Source: Methanomicrobia archaeon DTU008 (lineage in GTDB: Archaea; Thermoplasmatota; Thermoplasmata; Methanomassiliicoccales; Methanomassiliicoccaceae). From it: 45,618 bases of DNA. Positions within the stretch are counted from its first letter, which is position 1; every line of letters begins with the position of its first letter. The DNA lies in NCBI GenBank assembly GCA_001512965.1, contig LFRW01000029.1, positions 1 through 45,618 on the forward strand, read 5' to 3'. The notes beneath the pieces are model-generated. The model saw only the letters and a program-made list of their open reading frames with translations, was not told the origin of the DNA and did not search any database. Of this stretch, positions 8,084 through 15,733 are shown in pieces. A program made the position numbers and the translations under genes.

Positions 8084-8550
8084 CTGTCACACCTCGAAGC
8101 AGGGGACCCGTCCTCGCGGATCCCGGGGAACGCCTTTCCGACCTCGTCCTGATATCCGGGGTACGGACTCACGAGGACGCTGCCCTTCCTTGACGAATCA
8201 TAATAGCCTATGCCCAGGGTCACGTTGGTCGACAGCACCTTCTTTCCCTGGAAGAGCCTCCTTGCTGCCCTGCAACCGGAGACGCATGCCATCATCAGTA
8301 CGGTGTCCACGCCGTCTGGCAGATCGACGCCTCGGAGGTCGGACAATATGCATGCTTTGGTCACGATATGGGAGGAGACGACGTTGAAGCCGTCGGAGAT
8401 GAGGCTGGTCCTCATGGAGGACATCGCCCTCCGTCCGCCGGTCTGGCAATAGTTGGCGCAGCTGTTGCAGGCCACGATCGCCACCTGTTCGCTCCCATTG
8501 AGCTCCTTGACGATCCTGTCGTACGGGACAGGTCTCGAAACGCTTACCAT
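8080..8550 (-). CDS. MetV-like cysteine protein (first of a tandem pair)
   Basis: This 156-residue paralogue of the following gene has the same plan: IVACNSCANYC (Cys28, Cys31, Cys35), TGGRRAM, a Cys in VTKACIL and MMACVSGC. The third and fifth cysteines are not present in its neighbour, so the two may hold different clusters. I chose ATG 8550 rather than GTG 8556 because GGAG (8558-8561) is a Shine-Dalgarno element at the right distance from the ATG but overlaps the GTG. The pair appears to be a two-gene operon, divergent in sequence and so an old duplication. Family assignment rests on motif order only. Confidence 0.6.
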   Translation of the reverse strand: MVSVSRPVPYDRIVKELNGSEQVAIVACNSCANYCQTGGRRAMSSMRTSLISDGFNVVSSHIVTKACILSDLRGVDLPDGVDTVLMMACVSGCRAARRLFQGKKVLSTNVTLGIGYYDSSRKGSVLVSPYPGYQDEVGKAFPGIREDGSPASRCDR

Positions 8551-8645
8551 CTTCACTCCGCGGCACGATAGAACATCATGCTCGTTAAGCGTTTCCGATT
8601 ATTCAGCTGATATTAGAATTCGACGGCTGACCTCCTCGTCCCCCA

Positions 8646-9329
8646 TCAACGTTCATGGGGTTCCCGGATGTCCCCGCTCGGGAGGATCTGGTCGGCCTCC
8701 CCTCGCTCGTAGGCGAGGTCGAAGAGCACGTCCCGCAGCAGCCACGTCTCGTTCTTGAAGCCTATCTCCTCCGCCAGCCGGAGCGCCTCGTTCTCCATCG
8801 CCGCCGTCGCCTTCTTCAATTCGTACGGATCGTGAGGCCATGCGATGGCGGCCCGGTGGTCGAGCACCACGTGGCACAGCTCGTGCACCACCACTGCACG
8901 CAACACATCGTCGTCCAGCTCCAGGACGCCTCGGAGGAACACCACGTACGTCCTCCTGTCGCCCGGTCCGGACGGGCGCACCTCTGCGAGAGGGGGCGAG
9001 GACCTCGAGAGGACCGGCTGCACGTGGAAGCGAACGTCGCGCTTCCCCGATTCGAGGATGTCGAAGAAGTCGGCGGGCAGCCGTGCGATCGCATCGATGA
9101 GCCTTGGCATCGCCGCATCCCGCGAGTATATCGAGGGGCGGCTCGTCTGGCGGGCGAGGTCGTCCTGGGACTCGAACGTCGTCCTCTTCTTCAGGTATGC
9201 GGCGGCGCGGTCCTTGCCGACCGGGGTGTCATCCCTCTCGGGGGGAGGCCACACCGTCGGCGCCGCCTCCCTCGCCTCTTCGATGCGGGCGTCCAGCGTA
9301 TGCATCCCTCTTCCTGCGCGCGGGCTCAT
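8646..9329 (-). CDS. putative zinc metalloprotease-like HExxH protein
   Basis: This 227-residue protein has a zincin signature VVHELCHVVLDH (His149, Glu150, His153). Further on, ENEALRLAEEIGF (from Glu180) resembles the helix that supplies the third ligand in several minigluzincins. There is no signal peptide or membrane segment, so it is probably cytoplasmic. The start at 9329 is set by the strong Shine-Dalgarno GGAGGT (complement of 9333-9338) and by a TATA-like box (AGTATATGAC, about 9361-9371), which would place transcription downstream of the longer frame opening at 9392. I do not recognise the family. Its promoter is back to back with the aminotransferase gene. Confidence 0.6.
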   Translation of the reverse strand: MSPRAGRGMHTLDARIEEAREAAPTVWPPPERDDTPVGKDRAAAYLKKRTTFESQDDLARQTSRPSIYSRDAAMPRLIDAIARLPADFFDILESGKRDVRFHVQPVLSRSSPPLAEVRPSGPGDRRTYVVFLRGVLELDDDVLRAVVVHELCHVVLDHRAAIAWPHDPYELKKATAAMENEALRLAEEIGFKNETWLLRDVLFDLAYERGEADQILPSGDIREPHER

Positions 9330-9475
9330 GGGACCTCCGATCAACATTGCCCCTACCGGGTCATATACTTTCAGCCCACGTCGATGCGACATTCGCAGAC
9401 GGTCCGCCGGTCCGCGTCATCGCAGGGACGGGGTACCAAAAACACCTTATCAGTGCTCAAGCTCATCACCCGGCC

Positions 9476-10609
9476 ATGATATCACAGCGTGTCAGGTCCA
9501 TCAAACCTTCCGGAATAAGGGCGATGTTCGAGATGGCTACCAAGGACTCCATCAACCTGGGCCTTGGCGAGCTCGACCTGGAGCCCCCGAAGGAGGTGAC
9601 CGATGCGCTCAAGCGGGCGGTCGATGAAGGGCGGAATCGTTATGGCCCGACGAAGGGGATCGACGAGCTGCGCTCTGCCGTTGCGGGCAAGGTCTCCAGG
9701 TACCGCGGCGATCTGACGATGGAGAACGTGATGATCACCTGTTCAGGGACGCAGGGCACGATGGCCGCCTACCAGACGTTGTTCGATCCGGGCGACGAGA
9801 TACTCGTCCCCGAGCCCGGTTTCGTCCTCTACGAGCCGGATGCCACGCTGGTCGGGGCAAGGCCGGTGCCGTATGGCATGACCGAGGGGACCTTCATGCC
9901 CGACATCGAAGACATCATGGCCTCGATCGGGCCGAAGACCCGCGGGCTCGTCGTCAACTCTCCGTCCAATCCTACTGGAGGCGTCATGGACAGGGAGACG
10001 TTCGACGCATTGTGCGACATCGCCGAGGACCATGACCTGTGGATCATCTCCGACGAGGTGTACGAGGACTTCCTGTACGATGGGGCGGTGCATCACTCGT
10101 TCAACGAGAGGATCGAGAGGGCGGTCGTGCTGAACTCCTTCTCCAAGTCGCTCGCGGTGCCCGGCTGGCGCCTGGGGTACCTGACCGCGTCGGCCGAGCT
10201 GGTGAACGAGATCGCGAAGATGCAGTATCACCTCGTCGCCGCCCCCCCGACCCCGCAGCAGTACGCCCTGGCGGCCTCCTTCCATGTCCAGCAGCGCTTC
10301 CTCGACGAGGTCGTTCCGCTGTTCGACCGGCGGAGGGCGCTCATGGCCAAGCTGCTGAACGAGATCGACGGCTTCCAGTGTCCTACGCCCAGGGGCGCCT
10401 TCTATGCCTTCCCTTCGTATGACATGCCCATACCGTCACATGAACTGGCCATGCGGATCGTCAAGGCAGGTGTCATCGCTGCCCCGGGGACCGCGTTCGG
10501 GGCCAAGGGGGAGGGGCATCTCCGATTCTCCTATGCCGCTTCGGAGGAGAGCATCGTGAAGGGGCTGGAAATCGTGAAGAAAGTCGTGGAAGGCCAAGGT
10601 CGAGGATGA
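9476..10609 (+). CDS. PLP-dependent aminotransferase, class I/II
   Basis: This 377-residue enzyme has the full fold type I signature: NPTGG (165-169), DEVYEDFLYDG (193-203, with the pyridine-contacting Asp193) and SFSKSLAVPGWRLGY, with the Schiff-base lysine at Lys224. The C-terminal HLRFSYA supplies the carboxylate-binding arginine. The length fits aspartate or aromatic aminotransferases of the I-gamma group common in archaea. Substrate preference cannot be read from the sequence. The start at 9476 removes a long non-coding N-terminal frame and gives the usual N-terminus (ISQRVRSIKPSGIRAMFEMA). Confidence 0.85.
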   Translation: MISQRVRSIKPSGIRAMFEMATKDSINLGLGELDLEPPKEVTDALKRAVDEGRNRYGPTKGIDELRSAVAGKVSRYRGDLTMENVMITCSGTQGTMAAYQTLFDPGDEILVPEPGFVLYEPDATLVGARPVPYGMTEGTFMPDIEDIMASIGPKTRGLVVNSPSNPTGGVMDRETFDALCDIAEDHDLWIISDEVYEDFLYDGAVHHSFNERIERAVVLNSFSKSLAVPGWRLGYLTASAELVNEIAKMQYHLVAAPPTPQQYALAASFHVQQRFLDEVVPLFDRRRALMAKLLNEIDGFQCPTPRGAFYAFPSYDMPIPSHELAMRIVKAGVIAAPGTAFGAKGEGHLRFSYAASEESIVKGLEIVKKVVEGQGRG

Positions 10610-10718
10610 GGCGCGCGGCGGCGGACGGATTGAAGTTAAATACGGGCTTATACATCATTCGTCTTGGCTCCGGAGAGGCCAGCGCGGCCACGCGGGGTAA
10701 TGAGCTCGAGGTGAACGC

Positions 10719-11285
10719 ATGAAGGGCGCGACAAAGAGGACCAAGCCCGCTGCCAAGAAGGAGCGGAACGAACCGGAGAAGAAAGAGGTCGTGACCGAGG
10801 ACCTTCCCTCTCCGGAAGAGATAGTGGAGGACCTCGACAGCATAGCCGAGCAGGTGATCTTCGGCAAGAACAAGGCTCGCACATACGCGTTGCGAGAGGT
10901 GTGGTATCCAAGTCTCAAGGACATCATCGCCGATCCCACCGTGCCGGAGGATGCCAGGGAGGAGGTCATGTTCCTCACGTTGACCAACGCTCTGCTGGAC
11001 ATGCTGATGGACGTCGTCCCGAAGGAGATGGCCCTCACGTTCGCGCGAAATCTGGACGATTATCTCGCGGTGACCCTGGTGAACAAGGAGTATGGTGTAG
11101 ACCTGCTCAAGTCCTTCCAGAAGGAGTTCACGGAAGCCATGGGGAACAACTTCCATTCAGAGGAGAAGCTCATGGCCGCCCTCCAGTCCTTCGAGGACGA
11201 ATGGTGGGACGCGCCAAGGGATGAGATCGGGGGCAAGAGCCCCAACGAGGCCCTGGACGAGATGGCGCAGAAGTATGATCTTTGA
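10719..11285 (+). CDS. conserved-looking hypothetical protein, lysine-rich N-terminus
   Basis: I do not recognise this 188-residue protein. The first 30 residues are low-complexity and very basic (KRTKPAAKKERNEPEKKE), suggesting a disordered tail or nucleic-acid contact. The remainder is mainly helical and acidic, ending with EWWDAPRDEIGGKSPNEALDEM, a W...P...GGxSPxEA pattern seen near the C-terminus of several unrelated helical families. GAGGTGA ahead of ATG 10719 is a good ribosome binding site. An AT-rich box at about 10632-10640 may be its promoter. It is followed by the MFS gene after 34 bases, so co-transcription is possible. Confidence 0.6.
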   Translation: MKGATKRTKPAAKKERNEPEKKEVVTEDLPSPEEIVEDLDSIAEQVIFGKNKARTYALREVWYPSLKDIIADPTVPEDAREEVMFLTLTNALLDMLMDVVPKEMALTFARNLDDYLAVTLVNKEYGVDLLKSFQKEFTEAMGNNFHSEEKLMAALQSFEDEWWDAPRDEIGGKSPNEALDEMAQKYDL

Positions 11286-11319
11286 GCGCCTGACAGGCGC
11301 TGGTCTGGCAGTGTGACGG

Positions 11320-12522
11320 ATGAGGGCACCTCAACGCTCGATACTGGTACTGTCAGCCGCATCCTTCTTCTCCATGATGGGGATGAGCATCGTCTCCCCC
11401 GTCCTACCAGATTACGCGCTGAGCTTCGGCGTCCCGTTCGCGCTCGCCGGTCTGCTCATTTCCGGGTTTGGTCTGGCGCGCCTCTTCATCGACATCCCGG
11501 CGGGGATGCTGTCGGAGCGCTTCGGCGCGAAGCGCTTCATGCTTCTCGGCCTGGCCATAATAGCGGTGTCATCGCTCATCGCGGGGTTCGCCGGCAACTA
11601 CGCCGTCCTGCTGGCCGCCCGTGTGCTAGAGGGTGCGGGGTCGGCCATATACACAACGACCTCCCTCACCGCGGTGTCCCGCCTGTCCCCGAAGGAGAAG
11701 CGGGGGATCAATCTCAGCCTGTACACGAGCATGTTCCTGATCGGGACGATGATCGGTCCGGTGGTGGGCGGCCTGGCCGCGGAACACTTCGGCCTGGGGG
11801 CGCCCTTTACCGTGTATGGACTGTTCGCATCCTTCTCCTTCGTGCTGGTGTGGAAGACCATCGGGAAGGAGGAGGTGGTCGATCCCTCCTCCGCCATTCG
11901 TCCGAGGGAGCTGCTAAGCATCCTTCGCAAGCGCGACATCCTGACGATAAACCTTGCCAACGTCGGCGTGTTCGTGGCCCGTCAGGGCGTTCTCAACACC
12001 ATCGTCCCCCTGTACGCCCGACTTAACCTTGGACTGGCGCTCAGCGAGCTGGGCGTGGTCCTGTCGGTAGGCGCCCTGGCGAACCTTCTAACGATATTGA
12101 TGTCCGGATCGTTGAGCGACCGCCATGGGAGGAGACCGTTCTTCCTCGCAGGGCTAGGCCTGACCGCCTTGTTCATCGCGCTAGTACCGTTCACCACTGA
12201 CCTGGTGCAACTGTCGGCCGTCGTCGTCGGCCTGACGCTCTCGATGGGCCTTGCCGGCCCCATGGCCGCCTGGCTCACCGACGTGGTGGGCCCCGGCGAA
12301 CTGGGCGGGGCCATGGGAGTGTTCAGGACGATGGGGGACTTCGGCTACGTGGTAGGGCCGGTCGCACTGGCCGCGCTGGCGGGCACGGGTGGCTCCGTGG
12401 CCTCCACGCCGTTCTTCCTGGCCGCCGCGGTCATATTGCTATTGACCCTGCCGTTGATAAGGACCAGCGACCCCGCCGCCGCGCGGGCCCGTCGTAGGCG
12501 GAAGGACGAGAGCTGTTCATGA
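11320..12522 (+). CDS. MFS transporter, 12 membrane segments
   Basis: This 400-residue major facilitator protein has twelve predicted membrane helices in two halves. The family loop motif is present as GLARLFIDIPAGMLSERFGAKR between helices 2 and 3, and its copy GSLSDRHGRRP between helices 8 and 9. The general build is that of a drug or metabolite:proton antiporter. It begins 34 bases after the preceding unknown gene and may share its transcript. The substrate is not known. Confidence 0.85.
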   Translation: MRAPQRSILVLSAASFFSMMGMSIVSPVLPDYALSFGVPFALAGLLISGFGLARLFIDIPAGMLSERFGAKRFMLLGLAIIAVSSLIAGFAGNYAVLLAARVLEGAGSAIYTTTSLTAVSRLSPKEKRGINLSLYTSMFLIGTMIGPVVGGLAAEHFGLGAPFTVYGLFASFSFVLVWKTIGKEEVVDPSSAIRPRELLSILRKRDILTINLANVGVFVARQGVLNTIVPLYARLNLGLALSELGVVLSVGALANLLTILMSGSLSDRHGRRPFFLAGLGLTALFIALVPFTTDLVQLSAVVVGLTLSMGLAGPMAAWLTDVVGPGELGGAMGVFRTMGDFGYVVGPVALAALAGTGGSVASTPFFLAAAVILLLTLPLIRTSDPAAARARRRRKDESCS

Positions 12523-12549
12523 AATGCGAAAAATGTGTGCATAAGACGT

Positions 12550-12936
12550 TTAGAGGGTCCTGATCGGTTCCTCCTCCCTGCGGTTCCTCTTACGAGGCCG
12601 ATCACCGGTATGGTTCCACATGTGGAGGCTCCATTGCGGCTTCAGGTCCTTCATACGCCTAGCATGGTTCACCACGGCATTCTTGGACCGACTGTACCAG
12701 TCGGCATCCTCGGCCGTACATCTCTTCTCGTCCCGGGGTTTGGACAGGGCATATTGGCGCACGTCGCAGAGCATTATCTCCCATGCATCCTCCTCTGAGG
12801 AGTTCTGCAGGAAGTCCCTCAGCCTGCTGACCTCCTTGGCATAATGGTCCATGGCGTGGGAGGGATCATCGAAGACCTTCCAATCCACTATCTGACCGTT
12901 CAAGGTGGTCACTACCGCGCTTCTATCATCTGTCAT
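12550..12936 (-). CDS. hypothetical protein
   Basis: This 128-residue protein is of unknown family. It has a beta-type start (AVVTTLNGQIVDWKVFDD), a helical middle rich in charged residues, and a basic C-terminal tail (RPRKRNRREEE) that could contact nucleic acid. It has no signal peptide or membrane segment. The start is supported by a TTTAAA box at about 12957-12964 and a GGGGTG element upstream. It converges with the MFS gene, whose stop lies 28 bases away. Confidence 0.5.
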   Translation of the reverse strand: MTDDRSAVVTTLNGQIVDWKVFDDPSHAMDHYAKEVSRLRDFLQNSSEEDAWEIMLCDVRQYALSKPRDEKRCTAEDADWYSRSKNAVVNHARRMKDLKPQWSLHMWNHTGDRPRKRNRREEEPIRTL

Positions 12937-13076
12937 TTCAACACCCCTTCACTAAACGGTTTAAAGTCATTTGCGAACGGTTCCTATATCAATGTTATCT
13001 CAAATGGTAAAAAGTTCACATATGATATCCGGAACCCTTGCAAATCGTTTAATGAAAGAACGATGATGGCCCGGCG

Positions 13077-14006
13077 ATGCCTGTAGTCTCCGCCCCTGGC
13101 AAGATCATCCTGCTGGGTGAACATGCCGTCGTGTTCGGCAAACCGGCCATAGCCATGGGCATCGATATGCGCCTGACATGCAAGGTGGCGGAGGGGAGGA
13201 GCAACATGGTGAACGGGCAGCCGCTGAGCGATCGCTACCATTCCTACATTGCGGTTGCGATACGAGACCACTGGGACGGCGGGCCGCTGAACGTCACGGT
13301 CGATTCCGAGATCCCTACCGGTTCCGGCCTCGGCTCCTCCGCCGCGCTGTCCGTGGCCCTGCTAGGCGCCATGTCCGCGATGAGGGGCGGGATCGATGAG
13401 GAGGGCGTCGCCAGGGCAGCGTTCGACGTCGAATCGAAGGTACAGGGAAGGGCAAGTCCCCTTGACACGTCGGTCAGCTGCCATGGCCATGGCGTCTACA
13501 TCGATTCCATCGAGGGGGAGGGATTGCTGTGGCATATCGAACGGGATGTCCGGCAGTGGTACGTCCATCACTGCCAGGTCCCCGACCTCACCTTCGTCAT
13601 CGGCTTCACCGGCGTCCGGGCGCCCACCGGCCCCCTGGTGGCGAAGGTGAAGAGGTATGTCGACAGGACACGCTTCGCTATGGAGGTGGTCGATGAGATC
13701 GGGACCATCACTGAGGAGGGGGCAAGGCGGCTGAGGGACCGCGACGTCGTCGCTCTCGGCGGACTGATGACAAGGGACCACAACCTGTTGACCATCCTCG
13801 GGGTGTCATCGCCGGAGCTGCAGAGGCTGGTGGACGCGGCTCTCCCCTATTCATACGGCGCCAAGCTCACGGGGGCGGGCGGAGGGGGCAGCATGATAGC
13901 GCTGACCGACCGTCCGGAGAAGGTCGTCGAGGCCATCCAGAGGAGGGGCGGGACACCATACGTCGTAAGGACGGGCGTCGACGGCGTGAGGGTGGAGGGC
14001 GATTGA
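13077..14006 (+). CDS. mvk: mevalonate kinase
   Basis: This GHMP kinase phosphorylates mevalonate in the isoprenoid route that feeds archaeal lipids. The signatures are SAPGKIILLGEHAVVFGKPAIA at the N-terminus, the ATP loop PTGSGLGSSAALSVA near residues 80-95, the catalytic-region PLDTSVSCHG and the C-terminal KLTGAGGGGSMIAL. The length of 309 residues is typical. A TTTAATG box at about 13047-13054 suggests a nearly leaderless message. It lies directly before the tes-ferredoxin-ggr operon, which runs the other way, so lipid genes are grouped although not in one transcript. Confidence 0.92.
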   Translation: MPVVSAPGKIILLGEHAVVFGKPAIAMGIDMRLTCKVAEGRSNMVNGQPLSDRYHSYIAVAIRDHWDGGPLNVTVDSEIPTGSGLGSSAALSVALLGAMSAMRGGIDEEGVARAAFDVESKVQGRASPLDTSVSCHGHGVYIDSIEGEGLLWHIERDVRQWYVHHCQVPDLTFVIGFTGVRAPTGPLVAKVKRYVDRTRFAMEVVDEIGTITEEGARRLRDRDVVALGGLMTRDHNLLTILGVSSPELQRLVDAALPYSYGAKLTGAGGGGSMIALTDRPEKVVEAIQRRGGTPYVVRTGVDGVRVEGD

Positions 14007-14361
14007 AGGAGAGATGGATCGCCCCATCGGTCCATTATCTGGATCCAGTTCTCCTGAGGATAATGATATATAGTGATCATACCATCCATAGTTGGATGAT
14101 ACATCCAACATATCTGGTTGGATGGCACCATCTGCAAGGTCCGTAAGGCCCGTTCGCCCGCGCCATGACAATGGGACGATCTCCGTCCCGCATGCTCGCA
14201 CCTCCTACTTCCTCTTTCCAAGCCGGCGCGGCGGGCGGGCACGGACATCATTTTGCCGCGCGCCGCGACATATGATCGGCCTCTGCGATGTCGATGAACT
14301 CGGTATGAACGTGAAAAAAGAAGGAAAAGGAAGTGGAAGGGATTTAGGCGACCTTTTCTGC
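14007..14361. other. intergenic region with hairpins between mvk and ggr
   Basis: Both flanking genes end here, so no protein gene promoter is needed, yet the region holds an AT-rich box (GATATATAG, about 14065-14073) followed by a perfect 8-bp hairpin at 14091-14109. The second half (about 14130-14361) shows no feature I recognise apart from pyrimidine-rich stretches near 14200-14220. A small non-coding RNA is possible but unproven. Confidence 0.4.
14082..14125. repeat. nested inverted repeats (hairpin cluster)
   Basis: GTTGGATG (14091-14098) and CATCCAAC (14102-14109) form a perfect 8-bp stem with a 3-base loop. CCATCC (14082-14087) can pair with GGATGG (14120-14125) around it, and GTTGGATG recurs at 14117-14124, giving an alternative pairing with the same CATCCAAC. 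Mutually exclusive pairings of this type are typical of terminators, attenuators or protein-binding sites. It lies downstream of two convergent genes. Confidence 0.6.
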
Positions 14362-15555
14362 TCAGATCAGGTCCTCGAACTCCTTGACCAGTTCGGGGTA
14401 GGTCTCCTTGACCGCGGCAAGTAGGGTTTGCACGGTGATCCTTTCAAGGTCGACCTTGCTCACCGCCTCCACCAGCATCTCCAACGTCTCGTCGGGGAGG
14501 GTGATGAGCTTCTCCTTGGCCATCCAGTCGCGCCACAGGCCGTTCTCCATCTTCGCCCTCCAGTCATCCTCGTATTCCTGGAGCATGCTCTGGGAGAAGT
14601 CCTTGGCCTTGGCCGCCTTCGCGAGCACCTTTCCGGCGAACATGCCGGCGTAGCAGCTGTTCGCGATGCCTCCGCCGGTGATGGGGTTGATCATGCGGGC
14701 GGCATCACCCACGAGGAGGAGGTTGTCCATGGTGACGGAGTCGAGGGGTGCGCACACCGACACCGCCCCGGAGACCGCTTCCAGGGGCTGGCCGTTCTTC
14801 AGGCGGGGGTCGTTGGCGATCCACCTGTCAAGGTACTCCTTGACCTCGCCCGGCTTCTTCAGCCTGGTCAGGAGGACGCCGAGGCCGACGTTGGCCGTGT
14901 TCTCATCCTTGGGGAAGATCCATGCATAGCCGCCGGGGGCGATGGAGCCGAGGAGGAACTCGGTGAAGTCGGGATCATAGTCGATGTTCGTCATCCTGTA
15001 CTGGTAGCAGGTGATGATGTCGGTAGGCTTGAGGCTGGTGTCGATTCCGGCCCATCGGCCGACCTGCGACTCGAAGCCGTCCGCGCCGACTACGCAGCCT
15101 GCCCTTATCTCCACAGGCTCACCGTGGCTGACAGCCCTGACGCCTGCGATCTTTCCGTCCTCCATGATTAGGGAGGTGGCCGCGGTCTTGAGCATGATCC
15201 TGGCCCCGGCCACCGCCGCGTCGCGTGCAAGGGCCTTGTCGAAGAACACGCGGTCCACGACGAAGCCCACCTCGTTGCCCGCCTTGCTCTCGTCGAGCAT
15301 GACATGATACTTTCTCGACGGCGAGACTATCTTGGCGCCCTTGACCTTCCTGGCCACCCACTTGGGGTCGACGGTGATGCCCACCCTGTCAAGCCAGGAG
15401 CGGGAGATACCCTCGCCGCATCGGATGGGGGAGCCGATCTCCGGCCTCTTCTCTATCATCATGACGTCCGCTCCGCCAAGGGCGGCCCATTTGGCGGTCA
15501 TGGAGCCGGCGGGCCCGGCGCCGACCACGACGACATCACACTCTATGGTCCTCAT
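14362..15555 (-). CDS. ggr: geranylgeranyl reductase (archaeal lipid saturation)
   Basis: This FAD enzyme reduces the double bonds of the geranylgeranyl chains of archaeal ether lipids. The N-terminal FAD fold (G12-x-G14-x-x-G17), the PIRCGEGI segment with Cys46, the motif GYAWIFPKDE...NVGLG (the family's YxWxFPx7-8GxG) and LLVGDAARMINPITGGGI are all present. The length of 397 residues is standard. It is the last gene of a three-gene operon: one base separates the ferredoxin stop from this ATG. In Methanosarcina acetivorans the homologous reductase needs a ferredoxin encoded next to it, so the small upstream ferredoxin is the likely electron donor. Confidence 0.93.
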   Translation of the reverse strand: MRTIECDVVVVGAGPAGSMTAKWAALGGADVMMIEKRPEIGSPIRCGEGISRSWLDRVGITVDPKWVARKVKGAKIVSPSRKYHVMLDESKAGNEVGFVVDRVFFDKALARDAAVAGARIMLKTAATSLIMEDGKIAGVRAVSHGEPVEIRAGCVVGADGFESQVGRWAGIDTSLKPTDIITCYQYRMTNIDYDPDFTEFLLGSIAPGGYAWIFPKDENTANVGLGVLLTRLKKPGEVKEYLDRWIANDPRLKNGQPLEAVSGAVSVCAPLDSVTMDNLLLVGDAARMINPITGGGIANSCYAGMFAGKVLAKAAKAKDFSQSMLQEYEDDWRAKMENGLWRDWMAKEKLITLPDETLEMLVEAVSKVDLERITVQTLLAAVKETYPELVKEFEDLI

Positions 15556-15556
15556 C

Positions 15557-15724
15557 TCATTCCTCCCTGGTGATGGCGCCGACGGGGCAGACCTTTATGC
15601 AGCGTCCGCACTTGTTGCAGGCCTCTCCGAAATCAAGTATGAAATCGTTCATGAATATCGCGTTCTGGGGGCAGGAGCCGACACAGGCTCCGCAATGGTG
15701 GCATCTCTCTGCGGATACTTTCAC
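15557..15724 (-). CDS. two-cluster [4Fe-4S] ferredoxin, 55 residues
   Basis: This small gene starts with GTG at 15724 behind a clear Shine-Dalgarno (GAGGTGAT) and ends with TGA at 15557. The product has two complete cluster motifs, CHHCGACVGSCP and CNKCGRCIKVCP, spaced as in bacterial-type 2[4Fe-4S] ferredoxins. It lies 9 bases after the radical-SAM gene and 1 base before ggr. The context suggests that it passes electrons to geranylgeranyl reductase and perhaps to the radical-SAM enzyme, which must be reduced to cleave S-adenosylmethionine. Because of its size and GTG start it is easily missed. Confidence 0.93.
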   Translation of the reverse strand: MKVSAERCHHCGACVGSCPQNAIFMNDFILDFGEACNKCGRCIKVCPVGAITREE

Positions 15725-15733
15725 TAGATCACC

